From Aquilaria yunnanensis (lineage: Eukaryota; Streptophyta; Magnoliopsida; Malvales; Thymelaeaceae): DNA of 64,000 bases. A program made the translations under genes and the position numbers. This document shows positions 48,813 through 60,003 of the stretch, in pieces. The stretch covers positions 5,704,001-5,768,000 of the forward strand of contig CM077596.1 of the NCBI GenBank assembly GCA_039654915.1. The letters run 5' to 3'. The notes beneath the pieces were generated by a model. It had not been told where the DNA came from. It was given only the letters and a program-made list of their open reading frames with translations, and did no database searches. Numbering within the stretch: position 1 is the first letter of the stretch; each line of letters begins with the position of its first letter.

Positions 48813-50530
48813 CTAAGTCTTCACCTTAGGTGCTCCACTATTGACCATTACTTGGTTCATCTTATTATGTTAAGAATTAATATAGATTGACTCAACTTAT
48901 TAGGTTCCTAAGAACCCCACATGCACTGTAGGGTTTCATATTGGTACCTTGAACTCCAACGCTCACTTAGGCAACCAATGGTCATTAAACCCCAATAGCA
49001 TGCCTAATAGCCCTTATTTTAGTCCTTCTTACTCCTTTACATCTTAGTGTCCACTTAGTATCCTTAAATCCTTTTTGAATTTGCCTAGCTCCAAGGAGAA
49101 TCTTGGAAGTTCCATGGTTCTATTAGGCTTCCTTAACCATTAGGTACCTTAGGAACCCCTTGCCCCCTTCCCCGGAGCACTCCAAAATGAAATTAGCCTC
49201 TTAATGATGAAGACCATAACCTTAAGTTTCCAAGGTTGCAACCCTAGTGCCTCAGGTGCACTAAAGCACTTTAGGGCTACGACTCTAAGTTTCTAGGGTT
49301 GAAGCCTTGGCTATAGAAGGCCAACTGCTACACCTTCGCCCCATAGTCTCATTAGGGGCTTTAAAAGCCACCTAAACTTGGATGTCCTGCCTCCAAAAGC
49401 TTCATATTTTTTTAGCTACTATAAATAGGACCATTCCATGACAAACTAACCAAGCAACTAATGCCCAAACACACTACACAAGTGCTTGATTTCATTAGTC
49501 TCACCATAAGCAATTCTCACTGTAATGTTTGCATATCTTACAATTTACTTGAAATCAATATTCAAGCAAATAAAACATGCATTATAAAAGTATGTAAACT
49601 AAATCTCTTACCTTAATGGAGGAGAACAAGCAAGCAATCAAGCACCATATAGCCACAAAAGGTTCTACTAAGGTGTTCATATGGTTCCAAGCAAAATCCA
49701 ACATATAAGGCACCAATTCAAGCTCAACCAAACTAGACCCAAGCTCATACTACTTCAAGAAACTAATAACAAACAAGGATTAACTAGGACAAAGTGTACC
49801 TAAGCTGTCCAAGTAAGAAAAATGCCATTCAGGAGCTCCTACACCGAAATTATGCGAAAATGAGCTCTTTCTTGCATAAGTATCTTATTAGACTTTGATT
49901 TCCATCAAGAATTAATGTTTTGGGTCAGATTTGGCCATGGATTTCTAGAGGAGATCGAGAGCTATAGGGTTTCCAAGGTTAGGGATGATGAATAGTGGCC
50001 CCCCAAAGCTCTTAAATGTGTTTTAAAAGCCACACTTTTGTTATTTTTGCAAAAAAACCTCTTGCTCAAATAGTACAACTAGCTCAGGCAATTTTTTCCC
50101 ACACTTTGGTTTCTTGTCGCTTAGGTCCAAAACAACAACTTTTGAGCTTAAAAACCATTCCTATTACTTTGGGGTGCAAAATGACAATTTTACCTCTAGT
50201 GACACTTTGGTGCCAAAATAACTTAGGAACCATCCACCATTTTAACCAGTTGCTTACCTTGCTAATTAAAACTAGTTAAGTCATTTAACTAGGAATTTTG
50301 ACTTTCCTAAAATTCTTACCTAGCTGCTGTGGGCCTGCTACCTAGAAAGTCGTAATAGCTTGTGTGACTGCTAATATGGTGAATGTGGCGTCACTATTCC
50401 ATCAATCATTTGAGTCAACAACAATTAATTAGTTTGAGGACAATTGATGTAATACTTGATAGTTTCGGAATAATTAAGTAAGATGAGATATAGTTTAGGG
50501 ACGACAAATGAAGTTTACCCATTCCAATTC

Positions 50531-51629
50531 AAACTAATCAAGTAAGGTAATCAGGCTTACTAACAATGAATGAATTTTTAAAGATAAAAAACTTTAGAAT
50601 AGTACCTTATAACACAAGGCTTCATTCTTGCTAGGTAATCTACATAAACCGATATCACACAAAAGCACTTTTATGAAGTCATAGTCTCCACAATACTTAG
50701 TTCATTCTTATATGCAACATCGCAAATTCCTTGCAAGATATCAATACCCATCCAACATAAACAAAGAATCAGCCATGGACAATATAATTAAAACAAAGAA
50801 TTCATCATCATTTATGGTTTCCCATGTTTTCAACTATCCAAATTCCATAAATAAGAGTAATATTCCAAAATCTCACAAATTCAACCCAATAATCCAAAAT
50901 GATATCTAATACTCATCAGAATCAAACCAATAATACCAATTCTCACATACCCATCCAACAAAATGACCAAATCGGTCAAACATTGAATCAAACTTAGAAA
51001 GAAAATAGAAGTACCTATAGAAAGAGAAATTAGTTAGAGAAATGAGGAATTGAAATGGTGGATAGAGAAATAAGGAATTGAAGTGGTGGACTCTTGTGAG
51101 CGTCTTTAATGAAGAGGAAGCATGCCTAGGAAGTACGGAGGCTAAAGTTCCAGTTTAAAAATGTAAAGGAAAAGAAAAGAAAGTTTTAAAAGAGCTAAAA
51201 AAATGGCCAGACCACAAGTCATAACCTAGCCCCTTCTATATTTTTCAAGACATAGTTCGTGACACAGATATGATATGTACCATGTCATTAATCTGATTTG
51301 AACATGATTAACAACATGATTATGACACAAACCATGTTTGTCATTTAGGTTTCAAAAATTTTAAAAGACAGAGCACTTACATAGTCAATTTCATAGGTGT
51401 AAAAAAGGCCGTGTCAAAGTTAACACATTTTATGTCACGATTATGAGTACAATCATGTAAACGTTTTGGAACTTTTGATAAGGGCTAAACCAGGTTCAAA
51501 CACAGTCATGACATACTAGAGCTAAAATTTTCAAAAACTTCAAAAAAATTATTTTTAGGGCTTAGCACGCCTATGACCTAAACTGTGTCCCTAACACAGG
51601 TTTATACAGGGTCATGTTCCCTACCATGT
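50531..51629. other. AT-rich spacer; no gene recognised
   Basis: Between the MITE and the copia LTR. A short duplication (GAAAT(G/A)AGGAATTGAA(A/G)TGGTGGA, two copies at about 51037-51091) is present. 51230-51600 has recurring CATG(T/A)/GACAC(A/G) elements as in old repeats. No ORF is convincing. Confidence 0.4.
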
Positions 51630-52237
51630 TGTAGGGTTTCAGGAGCCAAAACCACTCCAGGATCCATGAGAAATGACATAAATCATGTGTTTGAGAATTT
51701 TCATGCCTATCAGGTTGAGATCTTTCAACTAACCATTGAGTTGAATCACAGAAACCTTAACAGTTGACATGTTCAAGCTCCCTAAGGTATCCATATGAAC
51801 TAGTTAGATCACCATGCCTCCTCCATGAATTTGGCCTAAGCATCCCTCTTGTACATACAGTGCTAGCTTGTGTCCTCCAGAGAAAAACAATAAAAGAGTG
51901 CGGCTGGGATTTCTAAATCAACCTCTTGATTTCATCCATAAAAGTGTTATCCAAGAAAAACCCAAACTTTTGCACACTATATATCCCTATATATACTAAT
52001 GCTTAAATCCCAAGTAAAGCATATTTCAAAACCCTAATCTAATTAGGCATAATTTCGGGCTCAGTAATGGGCTTAACTTTTGGGCCAATAATTAATCTAA
52101 AATTACATGAAACCATAACCAAACAATTTGGCCCATGCACTCAAATAATCCAATTGGCTCTAAGTTTGCCGCTCTATACGCTCTTATCATGTTGGCAATT
52201 ATCATAAATCATATTTATTATCATAAATAATGAGTGG
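51630..52237 (-). mobile_element. Copia LTR 'D', 3' part
   Basis: On the minus strand this matches the last about 600 bp of the solo copia LTR at 34190-35625, ending GAAACCCTACA (GAAACCCTGCA in the other). Its other end stops at LTR 'B'. The matching sequence resumes at 57316 after LTR 'B' and LTR 'C'. Confidence 0.85.
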
Positions 52238-52889
52238 TGTAGAGACTCTACCCTTACTAGGGTCTTCCTAGGAAAACTATGGAACCGGAGTCCCACTCTA
52301 GTTGCAGTTGGCTAGCTAATTACTTATTGCATTTATAACCTTTTATGCATTTAGTTATTAACCTAATATGCACTATGCATACAATTAAGTTGATTTGAAT
52401 TTTGTATTTAGAAAATAAATCAAAACATTGCTGCTACTAAAACATAAATAAACCAAAAGTCAAAACATAAAACATAATTATATTTACTACAAGTAATAAC
52501 TGTACACATGCATCATTACATAAGTAAAGACTATGCACATGCCCAAAAACAACTAAAATACTACTCGACCTAAAGACATTGGAGGCTACATAGCATACAT
52601 ATGTGTATAAAAAAACAACCACTGAGATCCATGGTCCATTATATCCTTCCTTGTGCCACTAGCCCTACAAGGTTGCAAGACAACTATAGTTAACACAGAT
52701 AACTTAACCAGTAATAAACTAGAATCAATAACGATTTACTATGTAGTTACCTGCATTACAAATGCTAGCTCGACAACCTTCCAAGGTCACTGGCTCCTTA
52801 CAGATACAATCTACATAACACACTAAAGAGAGTAAGAATCGAAAGATTCCCATTAAGAAATTCAAGTACCTGCAAAGAAATATCTTGAG

Positions 52890-52916
52890 CACACACACAC
52901 ACACACATATATATAG
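52890..52916. repeat. (AC)n(AT)n microsatellite in LTR 'B'
   Basis: ACACACAC followed by ATATATAT, about 27 bp in total. Confidence 0.9.
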
Positions 52917-53637
52917 TATATGAAATCTACTGCGAGTCCAATGTAGTTTGAGGGTTAACATATGAACATATATTTGGATATTTAGGTCCCTTAAGACCCC
53001 TTCTCATCCTAGTCTTCCCATGATGTGACCCAGTGCCTAGTAAGTTGTGGCCTCTAATTAGCTTCTAGTAAGCCTTGGATTGCTAACATCCTAGTGAACT
53101 AGGCTCACTAATTAACCTTCCCTTTGTTGTTGTACAAGTGAACATGGTGGACACTTCTTGCTTGAGTTCTAAGGAACTCACTATGTGTACTATACTTTCA
53201 CATAGTGCATTAAGCCATTGGCTTGTCTAGGCCACTATGGTACTAAGCCTCCACCCAACTGGGCATACTAGGCTCCCACTTGGTGTCTCAAGCTAATAAG
53301 GTCAGCTAGATCACCATGGTACTAAGGTCCACCTATTTAACCTACTAAGGATAAACTAAACTTTCACTTGTGCCTCGAGTCATACTTCTCTAGGCCACAA
53401 GTGCACTAAGCCTTCACCTATGGTGCTCCACTATCTACCATTACTTGGTTCACCCTATTATGGTGAGAAATGCTATAGATGGACTCAAGCTACTAAGGTT
53501 TGAGGAACTCTTTCCATAAACTAAGGTTTCTTATTGGTGCCTTAAGCTCCAAGGCTCCAACTAAGTAACCAATGGTACTAAAGCCCATAGTATTATTAAT
53601 GGCATATATTATAGTCCTTATGGCATAATTGCCCTTG

Positions 53638-54562
53638 TGATCAAGCTTACCACTTGATGCCCGCCGGCATCTTTACTGTATGGCATAGTAAGCCTGGAAG
53701 GAACTTCCAGTGAGAAGGATGCCTGAAGGGGAGAGTTCCTGGGAAAGAACGCCTGAAACACTCGAGGAACAAGGGTTAGGAGATCCCCGGAGTGTTTTTC
53801 CGGGGGAGGAGCCTCCGACGCCCAAGTTAGTATTTGGCCAAATAAAGAGTGATAAGCAGAGAGTAGAGAGTGGAGAATCCCCCCCTTTACTGAGAGCCTT
53901 GTCCCAAGTATTTATATGAGGGTATTAGGAGAGGGTCGTTCAGCTCAACCTATTCCGATCAATGACACGTGTTCGGTCGGATGCGGTCCGCACCGTCGGG
54001 AGTGGGGACCTCTAGCCGTCCATAGGCCGTTTTGGTCAGAAGCTAGGATTGCGGGAAGTCAGCGTGTCAGAGGATGTACGAGGGTGGCGTGTAAGAGCAA
54101 GGGCGGCATGTCAGAGGCTCCTTAACCTTTTCTATCGTGTTCCCGGTATCGTTTTAGTGAAAGAGACCTCTTCAGGATAGGAAGGCTCCTTGCCGAGGTT
54201 GCTCTAGTTAATCGTGAATTCTTTCAGTACGGATAATCTCCCTCGGAGGTGTTTCACTCTACCGAAGGCGGTGGTCTTCCTTTCCCGCTATTAGTCAGGT
54301 CATTTTACCGAGGGTGGTGATACCCCATATTCCCAAGGTCAGTGCTGTCACTCCCCGATGGTGATGGGGGACTACCGAGGTCGAGGGATCAGGGTTCCGA
54401 GTCCTGCTTTCCCGAGGTTGTTGCTCGCATTAATTGAGGGCGACGCCCGCCTATGCCGAGGATGACACTTCGCCAAGGCTTTAGGGCTTTAAAGGGCAAT
54501 AGCGCTTCGGCCATCACCACTTTTGAGCTCTTCTTTGTCTCCTTGAAAGTTTGATAAAATCA
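53638..54562 (+). mobile_element. GC-rich solo LTR, 925 bp
   Basis: Starts TGATCAAGCTT and ends GATAAAATCA. The flanks CCTTG (53633-53637) and CCTAG (54563-54567) differ by one base; LTR 'A' has GCCTAGCTCC uninterrupted at this place. The interior is rich in CCGAGG and CCGAAGG blocks and contains ACACGTG and a TATTTATATGAG box near 53909. Its base composition is unlike its surroundings. Family not identified. Confidence 0.7.
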
Positions 54563-55929
54563 CCTAGCTCCAAAGGGAAAACGGCAAGCCCCAAGGACCT
54601 ATTAGGCTTCCCTCACCCCTAGGTGCCATTAGGACCCCTTGCCCTTTCCTCCCAAAACCTTCCATTGCATGACCAAATAGCCAACCCATTTGCATTGTGG
54701 CACTGGGGTACTATTATTGGTGTCGCCGCACCCTAGTAATATTATCTTGAGTATTACCAAATGGCCTCCTAGCACTACATTGCTAGGGTGGGGCTGCGGT
54801 GTAATGGCCTTTTGCCCTGCTCCATAAAAGCACCTCTATAGCCTTTTGGGGACCTTCCTAAGCCTCCTAAATATCCATGGCTTGCCTTCACAAGCTCCAT
54901 AACTCTTATAGGACTACCATTGGCCATTTTCATGCAAACGTTTCCAAGCTTTAGGTACACAAACTACCATACTAAGCCTTGGAAACTCACTAGTCCATCA
55001 TGAGCATTTCTAACCATAATCTATTCATATCTCACAAACCACTTAAAACAAACATTCAAGCAACTAAGACATGAATTATAAGAGTATGTAAACTAAATTC
55101 GTTACCTTAATTAAAGAAAACAAACAAGCATCAAGCACATCCAAGCAAACTAGGCTCTTTGAAAGGGCTTCCTATGGTTCCAACAAAATCTATCACAAAT
55201 GGAACCAATTCAAGCTTAATCAAGGTAGACCTAAGCTCATACAACCTTAAGAAACCAATAACATCAAGGAAAATACATAGGAAAAACGTACCTAAAGCAT
55301 ACCAACCTAAAAAATGTCCTCCAAGGCTTACCATAAGAAACCCATGCAAAAGAAAGCTCCTACGTGCTTGAATACCTTATAGAGCTCTAATTTCCACCAA
55401 AAATTGATTTTTAGTGAAGATTTGGCTATAGAATTTAAGAAGAGATGGAGTGCTATGGGTTTTTGGGAAAGATGATAATGAAAAGTGATGAGCACCATCC
55501 CTAAATTGGTTTAAAAGCCCAACCTCCCTCTTAAATCCTCTATTTTTTTATATTTTTTACAAAAAGCCTCCATGCCTAATAGGGCCACAAGACTTAGGTA
55601 ATTGTGTCTTAAACTTTGATTTTTTATCACTTAGGTCTAAAATAATTACATATGAGCTTGAAAATTAAACTTATCACCTCAAGGTGGAAAATGAACGTTT
55701 TGCCTTTAGTGACACTTAGGTGCTAAAATGACCTAGGAATCATCTACCTTTTTAAAATACTTACTTGACTTGCTAATTCAAACTAATTGAGGCATTTAAC
55801 TATGTATTTTTTACTTAACTAAAAGTCTTACCTAGCCGCTGTGGGCCCATTTCCTAGAAGGCCATAACAAACGTGTTGGAATTCTTGGTGCACCAAGATC
55901 CTTTTAAGATAGGATTTGAGCTCATTGAG

Positions 55930-56290
55930 CTAACTCTAGCTTGAATAGCTATCTAAGGCAGCTAGAAGTAGCTCCCTTTAGCTCAAGTCAGCTCACTTCA
56001 GCTATAAGTAGCTCAAAGTAGCTAGACTTCAGCTCAAGTTAGCTCAAGTCAGCTCACTTCAGCTTCTGGTAGTTGAATGTAGCTGGACTTCAGCTCAAGT
56101 CAGCTCACCTCAGCTATAAATAGCTCAAAGTAGCTAGACTTCAGCTCAAGTTAGCTCAAGTCAACTCACTTCAGCTTCTGGTAGCTGAGTGTAGCTGGAC
56201 TTCAGTTCACTTCAGTTGAGAGCAGCTAACTCCAGCTCAAGGCCAGCTCTAGGAGCTGGACCTCAGTTCATAGTGCTTGGTTGGAGCTCA
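55930..56290 (+). repeat. AGCT-rich repeat, 113-bp period, in LTR 'C' U3
   Basis: Two long units start at about 55997 and 56110 (TCAGCTATAA(G/A)TAGCTCAAAG), with partial units on each side. Each is made of short CAGCTCAAGTCAGCTCACTT modules, so AGCT recurs about every 10-15 bp. Confidence 0.88.
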
Positions 56291-56379
56291 AAAGAGCTCA
56301 ATGGTGCATAAGTAGTATAGTGAGCTAGCTTTATGCCAGCTCACCTTGCTTTTAGCTCAAAACCACCAAGAGACACATC

Positions 56380-56790
56380 TTTTGTGTAAAGGTATGTCTC
56401 TTCATCAAAAGAGATGACTATTGGCTAAAAGAACATGTCCTTTCATCCAAAGGAAGTGTTCCTTGAGTGAATAGACATGTATATTCGGCCATGAGGTGGT
56501 TGGGGTGGTTATTGCACCAAGAATGATGTCCTTTGACATCAAGAGACATGTATATTCAGCCATAAGGTGGTTGGGGTGGTTATTGCACAAAGAATGATGT
56601 CCTTTGACATCAAGAGACATGTATATTCGGCCATGGGTTGGTTATAGCACCAAGAGATGTCTCTTGACCAAAGGGACATGTCTCTTAGGCCAAAGGAAGT
56701 GTTCCTTGGCCAAAGAGACATGTATTTTCGCCACCATAGATGACCCTTGACCAAAGGAAGTGTTCTTTGGCTTAAAGGACACCTTACTTG
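56380..56790 (+). repeat. 71-bp tandem repeat in LTR 'C' U3
   Basis: Units start with AGACATGTATATTC(G/A)GCC at 56473, 56544 and 56615 (period 71). Looser copies of AAAGGAAGTGTTC(C/T)TTGG and GACATGT continue to 56790. The ORFs across it are artefacts of the repeat. Confidence 0.9.
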
Positions 56791-57315
56791 GTGTAAAGGT
56801 GTGCCTTTTGGTCATCTATAAATAGCCTTTAGTGGCCGGCCATTTAGAGAATTAAATTGGCACTCCATTTGCTCCATTTTTCTTGAGAGAAAAAGTCTCC
56901 TCCTTCCTTTCTTTTAGTGGCCGAAATATTAGACACCATTTTAGAGTATTGTGGGTGGAATTACATTGAGATTATTCATCTCAATTCAAGCTTCAAGGTG
57001 CTCCTTTAAGATCAAGTTCTTCCTCAAGTTTTCGTCAAAGATAACCAAGAAGAAAGGTGCACACCTTTTCTTGGTTTAGTAGCATGCTAGGTTTCATTCA
57101 TTATTTACATGAATGTTCTTAGTAGCATGCTAGGAATTTGTGTGCCACAATATGTATGTAAAACTGATATGCTATATCAAATGCACAAAATATGTTAAAA
57201 GAATTAGAATGATGCATGCTTGTATTGATGTTGAACTCAAATGATCAAAATGCATGTGGCATGTACATGAGTAGATAACATAAAGATATGTTATCATGAG
57301 ATCCTGAAATCTTCA

Positions 57316-57938
57316 AAACGGCATCTAGCAATATATGACAACATTGCTACCCAAATGACAAAATAGTCTGAGACTCGTCTAAACCTCTATGATCATTATT
57401 CATATATGTCCTTGTCTCTTTGTCTAAGATATCAAGATCGAGTACAAGACATAGAATGTGTCATCCTCATATAGCTTAATCTATTGTTTCTTGATTCCCG
57501 AATGGACTGACTAAAACCAATGACAATCATATCTTACATCAACTCATCTGAGCATTATTATGCATTTTCTCAATCTCACTAATCAAAGGGCTTAGAGATA
57601 TCACTCTTATTATATACGAGGAACAAATCTTATCTTGATCAAATAAATCCCTTAGTATAATATGTAACATACTCAATAACCACTTTTATGTTCACTCAAT
57701 TATGAGCAATAAAGAGCAGTATCAAAATATGTGACTCACTTATAGGGGACCTTAATGGTCTCAAGTTAAAAGACTACATATACCATGATCATTATGAAAA
57801 CCATTTATGACACTCATATAACGATTCATATAGCATTTTCTTAGTGGGTTAGTCCAATACACAAGTTCTCCAACTTGTACAAATGCTAGTCTTTATGTAC
57901 TACTACAACCAAATCCACAATAATACTAGACTAGGGAC
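57316..57938 (-). mobile_element. Copia LTR 'D', middle part
   Basis: Continues the minus-strand copia LTR from 52237, matching about 34350-35015 of the solo copy. Interrupted at 57939 by a LINE. Confidence 0.85.
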
Positions 57939-59810
57939 CTTTTTTTTTAGTATTCAAAATCAAGAAAGAAGACTAAGGTAAAATAATGGTTGCTAAGTTG
58001 TGTACCGGAGAAACAAGCTATCACAAAGCTATAACCAATGAACAGTGACAAAACTTCTTCATCTCATCAACAACTTGGACTACTAAGCTTACCAAGGTTG
58101 GATCCGATAGCCTCCAAGTATGAAGAACATCCATGACCTGTGAGCAATCTGAAAGAATGGTAATATATTGCAGAAAAAAAGCCCTTATTGTACGAACTAC
58201 CCCCGCCCCCCCCCAAATGTAGCTTTTAGTTCTGCTTCAAATGCCAAGAAGCAATTCGGCCACACTTTTGTTTGATGGTATTCAGGTGGAGCATCTAACC
58301 CCATCCACACCTAAGCCACTATGCCAAATTCTGATGATCTACGCCATGCATTATCAACCACAAATATTATTGGATTTTGGTTTAGAGCTAACAATTTCAT
58401 AGATCCTTACAAATGAAATTGTTTGTTAAGAAGATCCATGTAAAAGACCCTTTACGCAGATAGGAAGTCTCTAAATGAAAAAAATATGTTGAACAATTAC
58501 TTCTACCCTGTTTATCAAGGACTAGGAATCAAATGGTGCATTATAGAAAATGCACTCATTTTATCGTAGCTAGATAAATCCAAAGAGTAGAAACTAATAA
58601 GTGATCCAATTAAAGGACCATTTAATGGAGGAAGTTAGGAAAGAAGTCAACCAAGCCTCAAAGGAAATAGAGTTATCCCAAGGTGGATGAATGCAAAAGG
58701 TACCCCATATATCTACAGATCTGCAACAACCCCAAAAGAGATGAAATGATGATATTTTTTTTTTTTAGAATTACACTGGTAACACATGTGGCTTTAAAGG
58801 CCATCATGAAAGGCAAATTTACTACCTGTTGGAAGGGAATTTAAAAGACACTTCCACAAGAAGACCTTAAACTTTTGGGGCAATTGTAATCCTCACACTT
58901 TTTTCATAACTCTAAAGAGTTCTAAGTTTGTAGAAAATCCTACCAAGCCACCTAAAAGGAGTGATAAATGGTTAAACCTCTAGATCATAAGCTTAGAGCA
59001 CCCACTCTTAGTAGGATAAGAGCCTCTGGAATTTTCTTTCTAAACCACAATGTCATTCCCTTTAAATGCAACAAGGGGAGAAAGAGTAAGGATATATTGG
59101 ACAATATCTTTTGGAAAAAAAATTTCTAAGTAAACACAAATTCCAACCCTCACCATTAGCAAGCCCTAAATCTGCCACTTGAAGTCTTTGGCTAGGATTA
59201 TGATGAGGAGTAAAAGTGATTAATTGAAAAGGACATATTTTTTGGATCCACTGATCATCCCAAACCCCAATAAAAAAGCCATTACCGATTTTCCACTAAT
59301 GAGACTCCTTAAAAATTTTTCTTTCATAGATCAAACCTCTTTAAACTAAGGATGCCGAGCTATTAGCTTCCACTGACCATATAGAGTGACCTGACCCATA
59401 TTTAGCAATGAGACCCTTATAAACTACTCTATTTGGATCTCTAGTAAAAATCCTCCAAAACGTTTTTCCCAACAATGCTTGGTTGAATAATCTTAAGCCT
59501 TTTTTTGCCTAAACCACCATGTCCCTTTGGAAGCATAGCAATGCTTTCTACTTAAGGTGGACATGTTTTTTAACATTGGAACCTGACCACCAAAACTTGA
59601 TGAGATTTTTTGAAATAGAGCCTGAAAGGGTAACACGTACTTTGAACATCAACATGATGTAAATTCGAATTGAAGATAATGTGGACTAGATTAGAGTAAG
59701 TCTTCTAACATTATTAAGCATTCTCCATTTCCAATTTTCCAACTGGCTTTTAACCTTACGTGCCAGGAAACGAAATGTTGTATTCTTGGAAAGATCTTGA
59801 CATAAAGGTT
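57939..59810 (-). mobile_element. 5'-truncated LINE with 7-bp TSD TAGGGAC
   Basis: Inserted in the copia LTR; TAGGGAC is at 57932-57938 and 59811-59817. On the minus strand the element ends in a short poly(A) (T run at 57940-57948). Across frames it reads the C-terminal part of a plant non-LTR polymerase: a zf-RVT-like segment (KVFLWKCLLNSLPTGSKF, about 58820-58900) and an RNase H-like segment (VWMGLDAPPEYHQTKVWPN, then AFEAELKATF, about 58220-58320). No intact ORF; the RT core is mostly missing, as expected after 5' truncation. Confidence 0.78.
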
Positions 59811-60003
59811 TAGGGACATTTAAGAATACTATTATTCTATTGTTATACTTATATTCAATTATATTACATAGAAACAAACAACAAACACAATTATTGAAAT
59901 AATACCTCAATAAATTATCATGACTCAATGTGCAAAATATAATTATATTTAATTATGTTATGCAGAAATAAACTGTAGTTATTGGAACTACGTAAAATAT
60001 AAG
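59811..60003 (-). mobile_element. Copia LTR 'D', 5' part with internal duplication
   Basis: Minus-strand match to about 34215-34345 of the solo copy. A second partial copy of about 34285-34335 precedes it at 59940-60003, so part of the LTR is present twice. Confidence 0.7.

Larger units (their letters stand above)
45200..50357 (+). mobile_element. Solo LTR 'A' (about 2.7 kb net), TSD GCTTG, interrupted
   Basis: Flanked by GCTTG at 45195-45199 and 50358-50362, in the centre of the MITE. It is homologous throughout to LTR 'B' (52238-55869): both start (TG)TAG...ACCCT, carry CAAGAAGACTATGGAAC-like DNA, runs of (C/A)TAAGCC(T/C)CCAC, and end near CTAGAA...CGTAATA/CATAACA. CTATAAATAG at 49419-49428 is a TATA box in plus orientation. 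Interrupted at 46365-48812. No coding capacity; no PBS or PPT next to it. Confidence 0.82.
45017..50521. mobile_element. Mutator-type fold-back MITE, 9-bp TSD, split by nested LTRs
   Basis: Inverted arms: 45017-45199 (GGGTAAACTTTACC...) and 50363-50520 (...GAAGTTTACCC) match as reverse complements over about 160 bp. The direct 9-bp duplication TTCCAATTC flanks them at 45008-45016 and 50522-50530. Without the inserted LTR the element would be about 345 bp, nearly all arm. A 9-bp duplication with long inverted arms is typical of Mutator-like elements. No coding capacity, hence MITE. Confidence 0.85.
52238..55869 (+). mobile_element. Solo LTR 'B' (about 2.7 kb net) with nested GC-rich LTR
   Basis: Sister of LTR 'A'. 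Starts TGTAGAGACTCTACCC and ends GCCATAACA. The left flank is AGTGG (52233-52237) and the right flank, now beyond LTR 'C', is AACGG (57317-57321). Both derive from AGCGG, the sequence found at this point in the uninterrupted copia LTR (about 35015). Interrupted at 53638-54562. An ACAC...ATAT microsatellite lies at 52890-52916. Confidence 0.8.
55874..57315 (+). mobile_element. Solo LTR 'C', 1442 bp, TSD AAACG
   Basis: Begins TGTTGGAATTC and ends AAATCTTCA; flanked by AAACG at 55869-55873 and 57316-57320. It sits at the right-hand edge of LTR 'B', within that LTR's own duplication. CTATAAATAG at 56816-56825 is a TATA box in plus orientation. The upstream (U3) part consists of two tandem-repeat blocks, listed separately. 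Confidence 0.85.

Noticed and set aside
45200..55869. LTR 'A' and LTR 'B' as the two LTRs of one element
   Set aside because: Each has its own different flanking duplication (GCTTG; AGCGG-derived), and the DNA between them holds a MITE arm and copia LTR but no gag-pol, PBS or PPT.
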